Assembly: GCA_904063045.1 (NCBI GenBank) | Contig: CAJFCJ010000115.1 | Coordinates: forward strand, 1 to 35,861 | DNA: 35,861 nucleotides | Direction of reading: 5' to 3' | Source of the DNA: Dimorphilus gyrociliatus | Lineage: Eukaryota > Annelida > Polychaeta > Dinophilidae | Part shown: positions 10,461 to 19,950 of the stretch, piece by piece | Position numbering within the stretch: position 1 is the first letter of the stretch | Layout of the letters: each line of letters opens with the position of its first letter | The notes under the pieces: generated by a model | Databases searched by the model: none | What the model saw: only the letters and a program-made list of their open reading frames with translations | Told to the model about the DNA's origin: nothing | Program-made: the position numbers and the translations under genes

Positions 10461-11658
10461 TCAGCGTTTTTTCTTGCTGTTTAGATATCCTCTTGTTAAT
10501 GGTTGTGTCCTCTTTGTTGCTACTTTCACTTGATTTTTCAATTCTTTTAAATGAATTTCCTCCATAAGTTTTTGTGTTTTAGTTTTAACAGTTAAACTCA
10601 TACCATTTTCTGACAGATTTTCTAAAATTTTCAAAGAATCTGTCTTCTGTAGTAATTTTTTACAGTCTGCATTGGAGATAAGAGTTTTGAGACACTCTAC
10701 AGCTGATTCTTGTTCAAATGAATTTATTGCTTCTTGAAGAATAGCCAACAAAAAGGGAATATATCTTATCATTAGTTGTTTATTTTCATCATTAGCTGCT
10801 AGATGATTGATTGCTATAAGACTGTCACTGAGTGGATATTTGTTTTTATCAAGATGATTTTTAGACTTTAAACAACATTGCAAATTATTTTGGATTTTTG
10901 CAGTATTTATACCATTCATCTTAATCATTTCAATTTCATCTTTTTTGATAAGATATGATAGAATTGTTAAACACCTAGTATCAAAAGATGTTTTCCAAGA
11001 ATCTTTTAAATTTTCCCTTAATTTACAAATTATTTCTTTACTTCCAAAATCACTTATTGAATCTCTTAAATCCAGATTAAATCTTAATACATTATCCAAA
11101 ATTGTTAAATAACCAACTAATATGCCTGAATTGTGAGTCCCATGAATTATATGTTTCATTAGTAAAATTTTTATTTGAAAATCTCCAATTTGTTAATAAA
11201 GCTTTAACATTTAACTCAACAACTCCATCTTCATAATGCTTTCTGCTGAATTCTGCTGAACAGTTTGTTCCATTCCAAACCAAATTTTGAATATCTCTTA
11301 AAGGTGAAAATATATTTTCAATATCACTTGCTAAAATTGTTTTGTGTGCAAAGATATATAACTTTGGTACATCGCCAATAACATTTAAATCAGACATTAT
11401 TATTTTTCTTCTATTGTGGTCAAGTCTATATATCATTATCATTGTGAGAAAAATATCATTTCTATTTTCCGATTTTTCGTCCATCCATTCTTAAATTTCC
11501 ATTCTTTTTGCATCATCCATTTAATCTCTTATCAGCTTTTTTACTACTTCAAGATCCGTATTACAAAATGGACTAAATGACAAATTTGATAATTTGCCTG
11601 AGATATCATATTTAGGTTTTTCACATTCCAAAATGTCAGATAATTTCTTTGATGCCAT
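10461..11658 (-). pseudogene. Helix-rich, ARM-repeat-like protein gene, broken
   Basis: A minus-strand ATG at 11658-11656 starts a frame that runs about 48 codons to a TAA. The same frame resumes after two nearby TAA codons and runs to about 11160. It then shifts frame into a 232-residue segment ending at 10461. The C-terminal segment has short leucine-rich helices (SDSLIAINHLAANDENKQLM; LAILQEAINSFEQESAVECL) typical of armadillo/HEAT-like repeats, and ends in a basic tail. Function is unknown. Two stops and one frameshift argue for a pseudogene. Introns covering the breaks are less likely, because coding-like sequence runs straight through them. Confidence 0.55.
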
Positions 11659-12055
11659 TGTTGAGTAGTACTTCTGTTTTGGTAACTAAGTATGGTTTCT
11701 AGGATACCAATAAGACACCCTCCATGTTTACACCAGTTTTAACACTTTTACTGACAGTTACAAAGGAAAAGGTATTAATTAGTCGGAAACAATAAATATT
11801 AAGAAAAGCTATTGATTATTGCCATATTTGATATTTAAAAGGGTGGATTTACCTAACAACTGGTAGAAATTTTAAAACAATTATAACTTGGAAAAATTTT
11901 TAAAAGTCCAAAATAGTAAATTATATTTGTCCTTGAATGATATTCAAATTCAATATCAACTTGCCATATATCCACTATTTTTAAATATTGAAAGATATTT
12001 CAACATTTCCAACAAGAGAATATAAAGAATTAATTGTCTAAATGGTGAATTTAGT
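11659..12055. other. AT-rich spacer, nothing recognised
   Basis: No coding, RNA or repeat signal could be supported. It may contain the upstream region of the broken ARM-like gene, but no promoter motif stands out. Confidence 0.4.
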
Positions 12056-12549
12056 CTGTATTTTCCTGATGGGGTTGTAGGTAAGTACTGGTCCAAATAG
12101 AACTGAATCAGAAGTAAGCCACTTAGAAGAGAGATGTAGAATTGAGGGAGGATGAATATAGAACCAAAACGTAAGAATAATATAACTGTATTCTAAAGTA
12201 ATACTAGACCTGTTCACTAAGGGAGTTGATTCAGAACTGAATGCCTCTTACTACCTACGCCCTGCTTTTATACAATTCCTTATCAGTTGTTTATGCCTTA
12301 GCTGTCAACAACAAGGGTCTAACACCAGATAAAGATTGTTCACAACAAACATTGTGTAAGGGTTATCAAATTATGTAATAGTGATGTAAACAACAACAAC
12401 TTTGTGTAGGTAAACCCTCAAGGGTCAATCACTACATCATATTTATGTAAATAAACACTTGTTGTTGTCAACATGTTTGGTTATGTAACATCTTATTCTT
12501 TGCATAGAAATGGGGTTGGTTCTGACAGTTCGGTGCCATCTACCCCAGA
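12056..12549 (+). repeat. Truncated LTR copy related to the solo LTR at 28581
   Basis: It begins TGTATTTTCC and stays collinear with 28581-29150 (shared GGGGTTGTAGGTAAGTAC, AGAGAGATGTAGAATTGA and TAAATAAACACTTGTTGTTG segments). Homology stops at CCATCTACCC, where the inverted-repeat element M1 begins. The rest of the LTR does not resume beyond M1, so the copy is truncated or rearranged there. Confidence 0.75.
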
Positions 12550-12759
12550 GGGATGCGACAGAAAACATCCACAAATGAGTGCTTTTACCCTAACCCTAAT
12601 CCAGCCCTTGACTGTAACTAACCTTTTGCATTACCCCTAACCCTTAGAGGAGACCCTCTTAAGTAGAAATCACTTGCTGTCTTCTTCTTCCTAACCATTT
12701 CTCAATACAAATTTTTGTCTTGAAATTTCTCATTTGTGGACATTTTCTGTCGACACTGT
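12550..12759. mobile_element. Short terminal-inverted-repeat element (MITE-like), copy M1
   Basis: The left arm CGACAGAAAACATCCACAAA pairs with the right arm, which reverse-complements to CGACAGAAAATGTCCACAAA. The match runs about 25 bases. The interior carries ACCCTAACCCTAATCC and TTCTTCCTAACCATTTCTCA, shared with M2 and M3. It interrupts an LTR fragment. No clean 9-bp target duplication was seen, consistent with rearrangement on the right side. Confidence 0.75.
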
Positions 12760-13412
12760 TTATAAGTGTACATAGTCATTGATTTAAAAGAAAGTGGTTT
12801 ATGACAATTTGAGAAAAACTATGTTTGCAGTTAATGATAACTAAAAAAAGAGAAAATTACACTTATATTGGAAATATAATTAAAAATCATCATAAAAAGT
12901 GTTCCAGCCACCTCAGACAGGAACTTAACATAAAGATAAATAGATAAAAAAGAAGACAAATCAACTTGATGAATGAATCAAAGCCATTATTTTACTAGAA
13001 AAACTACTGTAAACTGGATAATTGGAGCAAGATGGATGATCTTACTGGACATGAAAAGATGTTCCATCTCTTAAACCTTCAATATATGAATTATATATTT
13101 GACAATTTTAATGTCAGATAAGCCTACTCTTTCATAATAATATGAATAAAAAATTTCTAGATAATAATTCAAATATCAAAAGTAATTGTAATAAATATAA
13201 AAATACTTCTTGAGTAAATCATCTATTCATCTCATTGACTAATCTGTATTGGCATTTTCATTTAATCCATCCTTTATAAAGAATACATAGATTTTTTCAC
13301 ATTTGCACTAACAATAGCTATTACATTTTCTTTTTGCAGATTCAGGTGATTTTATAGAGCTTCCTTTGCCCAAAAGAAATATTCTTGAAAAAAACAACAA
13401 TATAATATCTAT
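12760..13412. other. AT-rich spacer
   Basis: No independent feature could be supported here. The part nearest 13412 may belong to the decayed SRCR gene, because an alternative reading continues past its stop. Confidence 0.35.
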
Positions 13413-14043
13413 TCAACCATTCTTGCATAAAATTTGGATTTTACAATCATCTAATGATTTTCCTGTGCCATTGCAGTTGATTGTTAAAAAAACAAATGAT
13501 TTTGGATTAGTTTCTTTGAATGGCAATATTGTTCCACTTTGAAAACCAAAATATTTACAAGCCAATTGAACAGTTCTAAAGTTAAAATATAGATTTGATA
13601 TTGGAAATGATAGATTTTTTAAAATAGCATTTAGTCTTCCAGTAAATGATGTTAATTTTAAATTTGAATGAATATATTTAAAAATTGTTTCATTTTTTCC
13701 AATTAAACTAAATTGAATTTTTAATTTATTTGCAGTTTAATTCTTGAGCATTACGTAATGATGACAATTTATTGCAAAAATTTTAGTGTCATAATAGCTA
13801 TATTTTCTTTTGAATTTTTGACAATCACTCCATTCCTGACTGTTATTTGAGCATCTGTAAACATTTGTTTCATATTCTGTGTAGAAAATATCCCAATATC
13901 TAAAACTTTGAAAAACAAATGCATCAATTCCAGTCATCTTCCATTCAAACATCGTTTGAAAACTGTTACAGATTGATTTAAATGTTTGAATTTTATCGTC
14001 CAATGAATGAAATTCAAATAGTAATGGAATAAATATATTTTGA
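13413..14043 (-). pseudogene. SRCR-domain gene fragment with in-frame stops
   Basis: One minus-strand frame runs from about 14040 to a TGA at 13415-13413, with a single TAA near 13739. Downstream of the TAA it reads FTGRLNAILKN, then QLACKYFGFQSG, then FVFLTINCNGTGKSLDDC. That is the GR-L, ACKxLGF and C-x-GxxxSLxDC signature of a scavenger receptor cysteine-rich domain, usually extracellular and ligand-binding. Upstream, CSNNSQEWSDCQKF and FAINCHH look like the end of a preceding SRCR domain, so the gene carried tandem SRCRs. The expected tryptophans are partly lost. The upstream end stops exactly at tandem array A2. It is probably a pseudogene cut off by that array. Confidence 0.65.
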
Positions 14044-14140
14044 GGGGTCGGGAAAAAACGTCCTTGGGAAAAAACGTCCCTGGGAAAAAACGTCCCAGGG
14101 CAGGAAAAAACGTCCTAATTGTTGGGAAAAAACGTCCTAT
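14044..14140. repeat. Short tandem array A2 (GGGAAAAAACGTCC units)
   Basis: Five copies of GGGAAAAAACGTCC-type units occur, spaced about 16 bases at the left and about 21 at the right. The left border GGGGTCGGGAAAAAACGTCC resembles the terminus shared by the foldback elements. It sits between two broken minus-strand genes. No inverted partner array was seen in the window. Confidence 0.75.
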
Positions 14141-14911
14141 GCCTGGCTAAAGATATACTTGGCATAATTATTTATACTTATACTGATTAACTGGCTAGCC
14201 TTGTTGAATGCTCTGGACTCTTCACCTTCCACATCAATTTTTATAGCAGCACTTTGAAATGGTATTATTTCAATCAAATCAACCATAACTATTGTGTTCA
14301 TTTTCAACATAGGCCTAGCAGATTTTTCAAATTCAACTGCAAGTTTATTCTCACCAACATGTGCCTTATTTTGATAAAAAAATTTTGTTCCTCTACTTTC
14401 AGTGATAGGATTGGTGATGAGTGTTACATAACCAGTTAAGCCATTTATCTGAAGGGACTTTTGAAATCTTTTAATTACTGGAGGGAATGGTTCAACAGCC
14501 ACAACATTTCTTTGATATAATTTAGAGACAAATATAGTATATGGGCCCAAGTTGGCACCAATATCAATAAACCCAGCATCAGGATGATTTTTAAGCAACT
14601 TTGATAAAATATCAAAACTTTCTTTGTCATAGATATGTCTTTTATTTTTTCTTAATAATGTTGAAATAATTGACTCATTGTGGAGACACATTTTAGGCTA
14701 AAATGTTCACCTGAACAAGTGGTAGACATTGATATACTTCTGTATTTTGACTAGTCAAGTCAAAAACATTTACTTTAAATTTACTGACCAATTCCAATTT
14801 CACAATGTGTTTTACATAGGCAGTTTTTGGTGGAAATGTAACAATTGCCAAAATAAATAAAAAAATTGCACCAATAAGCAACTTCCATTTTGATTTAAGT
14901 TTTAATGCCAT
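14137..14911 (-). pseudogene. FkbM-type methyltransferase with N-terminal membrane anchor, broken
   Basis: The first frame (14911-14693) starts MALKLKSKWK and has a hydrophobic anchor (LIGAIFLFILAIVTF, residues ~12-26), as in type II membrane proteins. It ends at TAA in QVNILA. A one-base shift leads into a 184-residue frame (14691-14137). That frame contains GFIDIGANLGPYTIFVSKL (SAM-binding motif I), VVAVEPFPP and IKIDVEGEES, the signature of FkbM-family methyltransferases, which methylate sugars or similar small hydroxyl substrates. The family usually continues about 60-80 residues past DVEG; here the frame ends at array A2. I infer a pseudogene with a frameshift between anchor and catalytic domain and a lost C-terminus. 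The substrate is unknown. Confidence 0.75.
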
Positions 14912-15499
14912 TTTATTAAATCACAAATCCCAGAAGTAAACTAATTCAAACAGTTGCACTAAGTTGGAATGCTTAAGGTATAAATTCGAAATTGTAACTT
15001 CACTAGGGGGCTCTTAAATTTATTCTAGAAAGGCAGTTACATTTATTATAAAAACCATGTACTGACAGACCACTACTGTATTGCAAACACACAAGCATAT
15101 GTTCTGAGCAACAACAACTAACAAATTCAAATGGTTATAGCAAAATCTACTTCTAATAAAAGTTCAGTTATTCCCTTTAGCATAAAAAAAAGGCTTCTTT
15201 ATAGGACTATATATATATATAGTCTGATCACACTGCTGATACAATTTTATAATATGCAGTCATTACTTTGCAATTCTTAAACTGTCTAGTTCATTCATGT
15301 TTATTTTTATTAAGAGAATGTTAGAAAGTCTATCATTTGGACTGATTAATTTAATGATATATATTTGACCAACTATTACTGTCTATGCATACCAATTCAC
15401 TATAATCATTATTTTTAAAAGAGTGTATGTACAGCTTAATGTGATCTGATTTATTATTATTGTGTTTCCTTTTCAATCACTTCATCCTAACTGTGATTA
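14912..15499. other. Spacer upstream of the FkbM-type gene
   Basis: No gene was recognised. A pure TATATATATATA run lies near 15209-15220. Confidence 0.35.
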
Positions 15500-15718
15500 C
15501 TTTCAGTATCATCATTATTGATATCACTGCCACTATAATCACTTTCAGAATTATTGTCACTGGCGGTGTCATTACTTTCAATATTAATATCATTACCAGT
15601 ACCATACCTTTCATAATTGGTTTCACTACCAGAATTTTCACTTGCATCATCAGATATATGCTCATTTTAAAAATTCTTCTAAATTGCTTTCTTGATCTTC
15701 ACTTTTCTTAATAGAAGA
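15500..15718 (-). pseudogene. Acidic Ser/Asp/Asn-rich low-complexity coding relic
   Basis: The minus strand encodes KKSEDQESNLEEFLK, then after a one-base shift a run rich in S, D, E and N (EHISDDASENSGSETN and onward for about 60 residues), ending at TAG. Such acidic linkers occur in many nuclear and transposon proteins, so no family can be given. Biased composition on one strand and a frameshift suggest an old exon. Simple-sequence drift is the alternative. Confidence 0.35.
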
Positions 15719-15892
15719 GTTTATGCTGTTTTCGAAATTTAAAGGACACTTGACCCCTTAACAGTTGACACCTAGGAATATTAATAGCTGAACACTCAGG
15801 TCAATCATCCAATTATTGAATTTTCTGTCTTTAACCCCAATGCTTATACATAAGGAAAAAAACAGATATATTTTTCATATTAGTTCATACTT

Positions 15893-16088
15893 CTGCCCTT
15901 AATTTCCACAGTGGCACATAAAATAATCAATTGAAACTAGCTTCAAAGGATAATAGAGAAAACAAGAGCTCATTCTTTTTAGAAATTTTGCGTTATACAT
16001 ACAAATACTTTTTTAGTATTGAATAGTTGTTGAAAAGGGCTAGAAAAGCTTAAAATCAGTAAACTGTTGGTATTAGGATTATATAGTA
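15893..16088. repeat. Left arm of a long inverted repeat flanking a Tc1 element
   Basis: CCCTTAATTTCCACAGTGG, CATAAAATAATCAATT, CAGTGG-to-CTTCAAAGG spacing and AAATACTTTTTTAGTATT all recur in reverse complement at 17757-17899. Identity is roughly 80% over about 135 bases. The sequence GTATTAGGATTATATAGT at 16071-16088 is also exactly inverted just outside the right Tc1 end. The outer element is probably an older palindromic transposon into which the Tc1 element inserted. Confidence 0.75.
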
Positions 16089-16106
16089 TTCCAAAAAATA
16101 TATATA

Positions 16107-17755
16107 GTGGTGGACTAAAAAACCCGGACACTGTAAATTTTGATAGGCCAATTTTTAAATCACCCCAAAAATATGTTTTTTAGTTTCAAATTACTTTTTT
16201 TAGGCAATTTACATTGATAAAGGGTTATATTTATGTAATATTGAAAAAAAATGACAAAATTATCATATTTGTGAATATTAATAGGAAAAAATTTTTACTA
16301 ATTTTAATTAATTTTTTCTTTACTTGGCCATGAGATGTTATTAACAGCACATCCTTTTTTTTCAGGTTTTGGATTCAAATTAACATCCCAAACAGAATTT
16401 TTTTTTGACCAAACTAATTTTCAAAGTTAAGTAATCACTTTTGATCTATTTTAATTACTGTAGTTAACTATAAATTATATTTACTTAATTATGGCATGGG
16501 GTAAAGAGGTTAGGAATCTAGTATTTAAGAAATATGAAGAATTGGGAAAAATTAGGGCAACTGCAAGGGCTTTGGGAATGGCACCATCTACCATTAGTGA
16601 CATTTTGAGATATCAGCCACCACAACAAGAGAACAGGGGTCGTACAAAGAAGCTAACAGAAAGAGACATAGTGAGGATAAAAAGAATAGTAAAGAGACTT
16701 AAGAGAAATAAGGAAAGGGTTACAGCAGGAAAGGTCTTAGCAGAATTAGAGGTTGATGTGAGTCTCAAGACCATTCAGAGAGAGCTGAAGAGGCAAAATT
16801 ATAATTATAAAAGGATTAGACAGAGAGTTGATCTCACACCTAAGGATTGAGCAAGAAGAAAAGAATACTGCCTCAAAACAATTGTGGAAAATCTGGACTG
16901 GTCAAGAGTGATTTTCACAGACAAGACCAGATTCTCTCTGAGTGGGCCTGATGATTTCAGGACATGGACAAAAGATGGTGGAAAAAAATTTTAGAGTCAC
17001 TAAAAATATGAGAAGAGTGATGATGTGGGGATTAATAACCTCAGATGGGGTATTTGAAGTTTGGAGGATAAGTCAAAAATTGACTGCCCAAAATTATAGC
17101 TGTTTTGTTGTGGAAGATGTTCTTCCTGTCATTGAAGAGATATCACTCAAAATGGGCAGGAATTACATCTTCCAACAAGACAATGCAGGCTGCCACAAAG
17201 CAAGAGCAACTAAGAGGGCCTTTAGAATGAATGGTATCAATCCAATTGATTGGCCAGCAAAGAGCCCTGACCTGAGCCCTATAGAAAATATGTGGCACCT
17301 GACAAAAAATTTAGTTTACGATTGGGCACAATTTCAATCTGGGGATGAACTGTGGGAGAAAATAAAAAAATGTTCATACCAGGTTATAAGTCAAAATCCT
17401 GACTGGCTACCAAATTTATATGCATAGATGGGAGGTAGGATTAGCATATGTATTGCAAATGAGGGTTGTCATATTCAAAAATAATAAAAATATTAATCCC
17501 CAAACCATCGTCTGAGTAATAATGTCTCATGGCCAAATAACAAAAAAATCATCAAAAAATGGATAATAAGAAAACAAAAACACTTATGTGAAAACTTATT
17601 TCCATGATATTTAAAAGAAACTCATGTATATATCAAACCTTATACTACTATTTTATACCTGAAAAATAAAAAAAGAAATCTTTTTTGCTGGTGAAAAAGA
17701 TTTATAATGTTTGGCCTATCGAAATTTATGGTGTCTGGGTTTTTTTGTTGACCAC
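16107..17755 (+). mobile_element. Tc1-type DNA transposon (decayed)
   Basis: The left end (GTGGTGGACTAAAAAACCCG and on through TTTTGATAGGCCAA) is an inverted match to the right end, about 48 bases, 17708-17755. TA dinucleotides at 16105-16106 and 17756-17757 are the expected target duplication of the Tc1/mariner superfamily. Total length is 1,649 bp. It carries one broken transposase gene. Confidence 0.9.
16491..17427 (+). pseudogene. Tc1-type DD34E transposase, broken
   Basis: The first frame (16491-16850) starts MAWGKEVRNLVFKKYEELGK. It has a helix-turn-helix (TARALGMAPSTISDIL, residues ~23-38) and a second DNA-binding region (GKVLAELEVDVSLKTIQREL). It ends at TGA 16848-16850, but the same frame continues with the first catalytic Asp in VIFTDKTRF. 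A frameshift near 16985 leads to the frame ending at 17427, with the second Asp in FQQDNAGCHKA and the Glu in SPDLSPIENMW, 34 residues apart (DD34E, Tc1 type). One stop and one frameshift make it inactive, although all three catalytic residues remain readable. Confidence 0.9.
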
Positions 17756-17756
17756 T

Positions 17757-17902
17757 ATATAATCCTAATACTAAAAAAGTATTTATATCTATAATACAAA
17801 ATTTAAATTATCAATAAGCTTTCTTCCTCACTATTAACCTTTGAAGCTGGTTTTAATTGATTATTTTATGAGCCACTGTGGATATTAAGGGAAGAAATAT
17901 TT
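17757..17902. repeat. Right arm of the long inverted repeat
   Basis: This is the reverse complement of 15893-16088 with scattered mismatches. The left arm has about 50 extra bases between AGTATT and GGTATTAGG. No target duplication was identified at the outer ends. Confidence 0.75.
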
Positions 17903-17909
17903 TTTATTT

Positions 17910-18106
17910 GGATGTGTTAGAAAATGGCCATAAATCTATTGTTTTACCCTAACTCTAACCTTTTGCGTAACCTTTTTCAATAGTCCTAACCTTTAGATGG
18001 GACCCACCTAAGTACATATCAATACTTTTCTTACTCCTCCTAACCATTTCCCAGCCTGAAATCTAAACTTTAAATATTTTATTTATGACCATTTTTGACT
18101 GGTCCC
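17910..18106. mobile_element. Short terminal-inverted-repeat element with perfect 9-bp target duplication, copy M3
   Basis: The left end GGATGTGTTAGAAAATGGCC pairs with the right end, reverse complement GGGACCAGTCAAAAATGGTC. The flanking nine bases TTTTTATTT are identical at 17901-17909 and 18107-18115. A 9-bp duplication is typical of Mutator-like and Drosophila foldback-type elements. The interior matches M1 and M2. There is no coding capacity. Confidence 0.8.
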
Positions 18107-18115
18107 TTTTTATTT

Positions 18116-18697
18116 CTCCTTTCGATTTCTAATGTATGAATTTTTATTGCAAGTCACATGACAGAGTTATAGCAATTTTATTTGTTTTTTATTTATTTCA
18201 CAAAAAGCTTTTGTTTATCTATAGAATTCTTCAGTTTCTCATAAAAAAATCAATAAAACAAAAGAGGAACTAAACTACCAAGCCTTTTTTTACAAGTCAC
18301 ATCTATTCCCACATTTACTTGATAAATATCTCCATAAATATTTTTATCATTTAATTCCTATTTTGTCTTTTATTAGAGATTGTGATATCAATATAAAAGG
18401 TTAATAGAGATGACAAAAGCTTAGTGATTTTTGTAAACAATTTCTTTATCAATAATTGATTTTTGAAAATTTATTGAAACAACTAATAGAATTGAATTTC
18501 CTGTACTAAATGTTTGTATAACATGAAAAAAACAGGAGAGGAAATAAATAGAGTTGCTGTTACTCTTTCATGTGACTGGCAATATTTTATAGCAACTTTA
18601 TAGCAACATGATTTTTATCATAAATTAAAAATCCAAAGTAGTATATATATGTTTTAGTATATAATCTTAATGCTAAAAACAACTACACATTTCGGCA
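18116..18697. other. AT-rich spacer left of the retrotransposon
   Basis: No gene was recognised. The first ~290 bases expected of the 5' LTR (U3) by comparison with the 3' LTR are not found here, so the retrotransposon's left end is truncated or replaced. Confidence 0.4.
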
Positions 18698-19047
18698 ACT
18701 GTAAAGTGATGATTGGATGTCAGAGGCAAAACTCAAAGTATATAAATCCTCAATGCTCTCATTCTGCATGCAGCTTCCATCTGGACCCAAGGACCTGGGA
18801 AAATCATCTGGAAACAACCTCCACTGGAACCATCCATTTACTCCTCAACATTAGAAGACAGTTTGGTAATTTGGCAACCTACTTTTACGAACTATCTACT
18901 CTGCCATCAAACTCTCATATTGTTACTTGCTTAAGTATTATTATTGTGAATAAACCATTTTAATTTAAACATTTGTTTAAAGGTTTGAGTAGAACGAGTA
19001 TTGTTATAACTTGCAAACGCATAGATTTTGCCAGCAAGAGCAGTACA
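18698..19047 (+). repeat. 5' LTR, truncated (R/U5 side)
   Basis: It is collinear with 26686-27018 of the 3' LTR (shared TAAAGTG-TGATTGGATG, TTTGGTAATTTGGCAACCTA, TTGTTACTTGCTTAAGTATT) but clearly diverged, so the insertion is old. It ends CAGTACA like the other LTRs. A polyadenylation hexamer AATAAA lies at 18949-18954. The U3 half is absent. Confidence 0.88.
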
Positions 19048-19051
19048 AATT

Positions 19052-19069
19052 TGGTGCAGTCGACAGGAT
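19052..19069 (+). promoter_or_regulatory. Primer-binding site, probably for tRNA-Ser
   Basis: TGGTGCAGTCGACAGGAT starts four bases after the LTR end. Its TGG pairs with the CCA end of a tRNA. The rest resembles the complement of the acceptor/T-arm end of animal tRNA-Ser (TGGCGCAGTCG-GCAGGAT type), with one or two differences. The tRNA identity is from family knowledge, not tested. Confidence 0.65.
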
Positions 19070-19107
19070 AATATTTTGGTTTATTCAAAAGTTTTGAGAA
19101 AGTAAAT

Positions 19108-19950
19108 ATGGCAGAAGGAGGAAATGGAAATGCCACTGGGGCAGTTACAGACTCTAACCCTTCAACCCCAGCAACTCCAACAATTACAATTCAGCCAGCA
19201 GGAATGTCAGAAAGACAACAAAGACTAATTGAAGACTATGATAGACTGGTGAGTGAAATGAAAAGAAATCGAATCACAATTCGAACAGATCATGGAGATG
19301 GAACACATCACCCAGCACAGAACCCAAATGTTGATATCACAACAGTAATTCAAGCATTAAGGGCTGCTTGGGAACTATTCCTGAAGTTGTATGATGGAAG
19401 CAAGGAGTGTTCAAAATTCAAGGAAGACTTTAATCAGGCATGTTATGCTTATGGTTGGATAGGTGAAGATGTTGTGAAAGCAAATCTTTTAGATTATTTA
19501 ACTGGTCCTGCAAAGGATTTGGTGTTGGCTCTGGATGGAGAGCCTACTGTGGAGGAAATATGGAAAGCCCTCCATGATGAATTTGATCTGGATCCTTTGG
19601 AGTATCAAGAGAAATTGCTTAACTTAAAGCAAATGAATGGCGAAAGTGTGGTTCAGTTTGTTAATAGAGCAAAGAAATTGATAAAGAGGTTTTCTCCACC
19701 TAGACCAATGGAACCACAATTGCTTGCAACTATGAAAGAAATAAAACTGATGGAAGTTTTACAAGGAGGATTACAACAGGATATTCTACATTTAGTGTAC
19801 ACCTTACATCCTAAATGTCAAACATTGGCAGAACTATATGAGGCTGCTAAGCAAGCAGAAACTTCATTAAAACTAACTCAAAGAAAACCAATCACAATGG
19901 TGTCAAAATTGGAAACTCAACAAGAAAAGAGACCAAAAAGACCCAGGTAA
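19108..19950 (+). CDS. gag: Retrotransposon gag polyprotein
   Basis: An intact 280-residue frame starts from ATG 19108. It has a low-complexity N-terminus (Ser/Thr/Pro/Asn), then a gag capsid-like region with YGWIGEDVVKANLLDYLTGP and LHDEFDLDPLEYQEKLLNL, as in the retrotrans_gag family. The C-terminus is basic (QQEKRPKRPR), and no CCHC zinc knuckle is visible. The product would assemble the particle and bind genomic RNA. The pol frame is open across the last ~85 bases of gag in the -1 frame, so pol expression by -1 frameshifting is likely; the slip site was not identified. Confidence 0.88.
   Translation: MAEGGNGNATGAVTDSNPSTPATPTITIQPAGMSERQQRLIEDYDRLVSEMKRNRITIRTDHGDGTHHPAQNPNVDITTVIQALRAAWELFLKLYDGSKECSKFKEDFNQACYAYGWIGEDVVKANLLDYLTGPAKDLVLALDGEPTVEEIWKALHDEFDLDPLEYQEKLLNLKQMNGESVVQFVNRAKKLIKRFSPPRPMEPQLLATMKEIKLMEVLQGGLQQDILHLVYTLHPKCQTLAELYEAAKQAETSLKLTQRKPITMVSKLETQQEKRPKRPR

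Noticed and set aside
11092-11658. TAA read as glutamine (altered genetic code) to explain in-frame stops in several genes
   Set aside because: The 5.6-kb SecA-like frame and the 3-kb LRR frame contain no internal TAA, TAG or TGA, and the breaks elsewhere include TGA and frameshifts. Ordinary gene decay explains them.
12590-12650. CCCTAACCCTAA stretches resembling telomeric repeats (also near 6015-6080 and 17945-17990)
   Set aside because: They are short, irregular and lie at the same place inside three copies of one inverted-repeat element, so they are part of that element rather than interstitial telomere.
15460-15711. Plus-strand 83-residue hydrophobic ORF
   Set aside because: It is the antisense shadow of the Ser/Asp/Asn-rich minus-strand coding relic; the Ile/Thr richness is a by-product.
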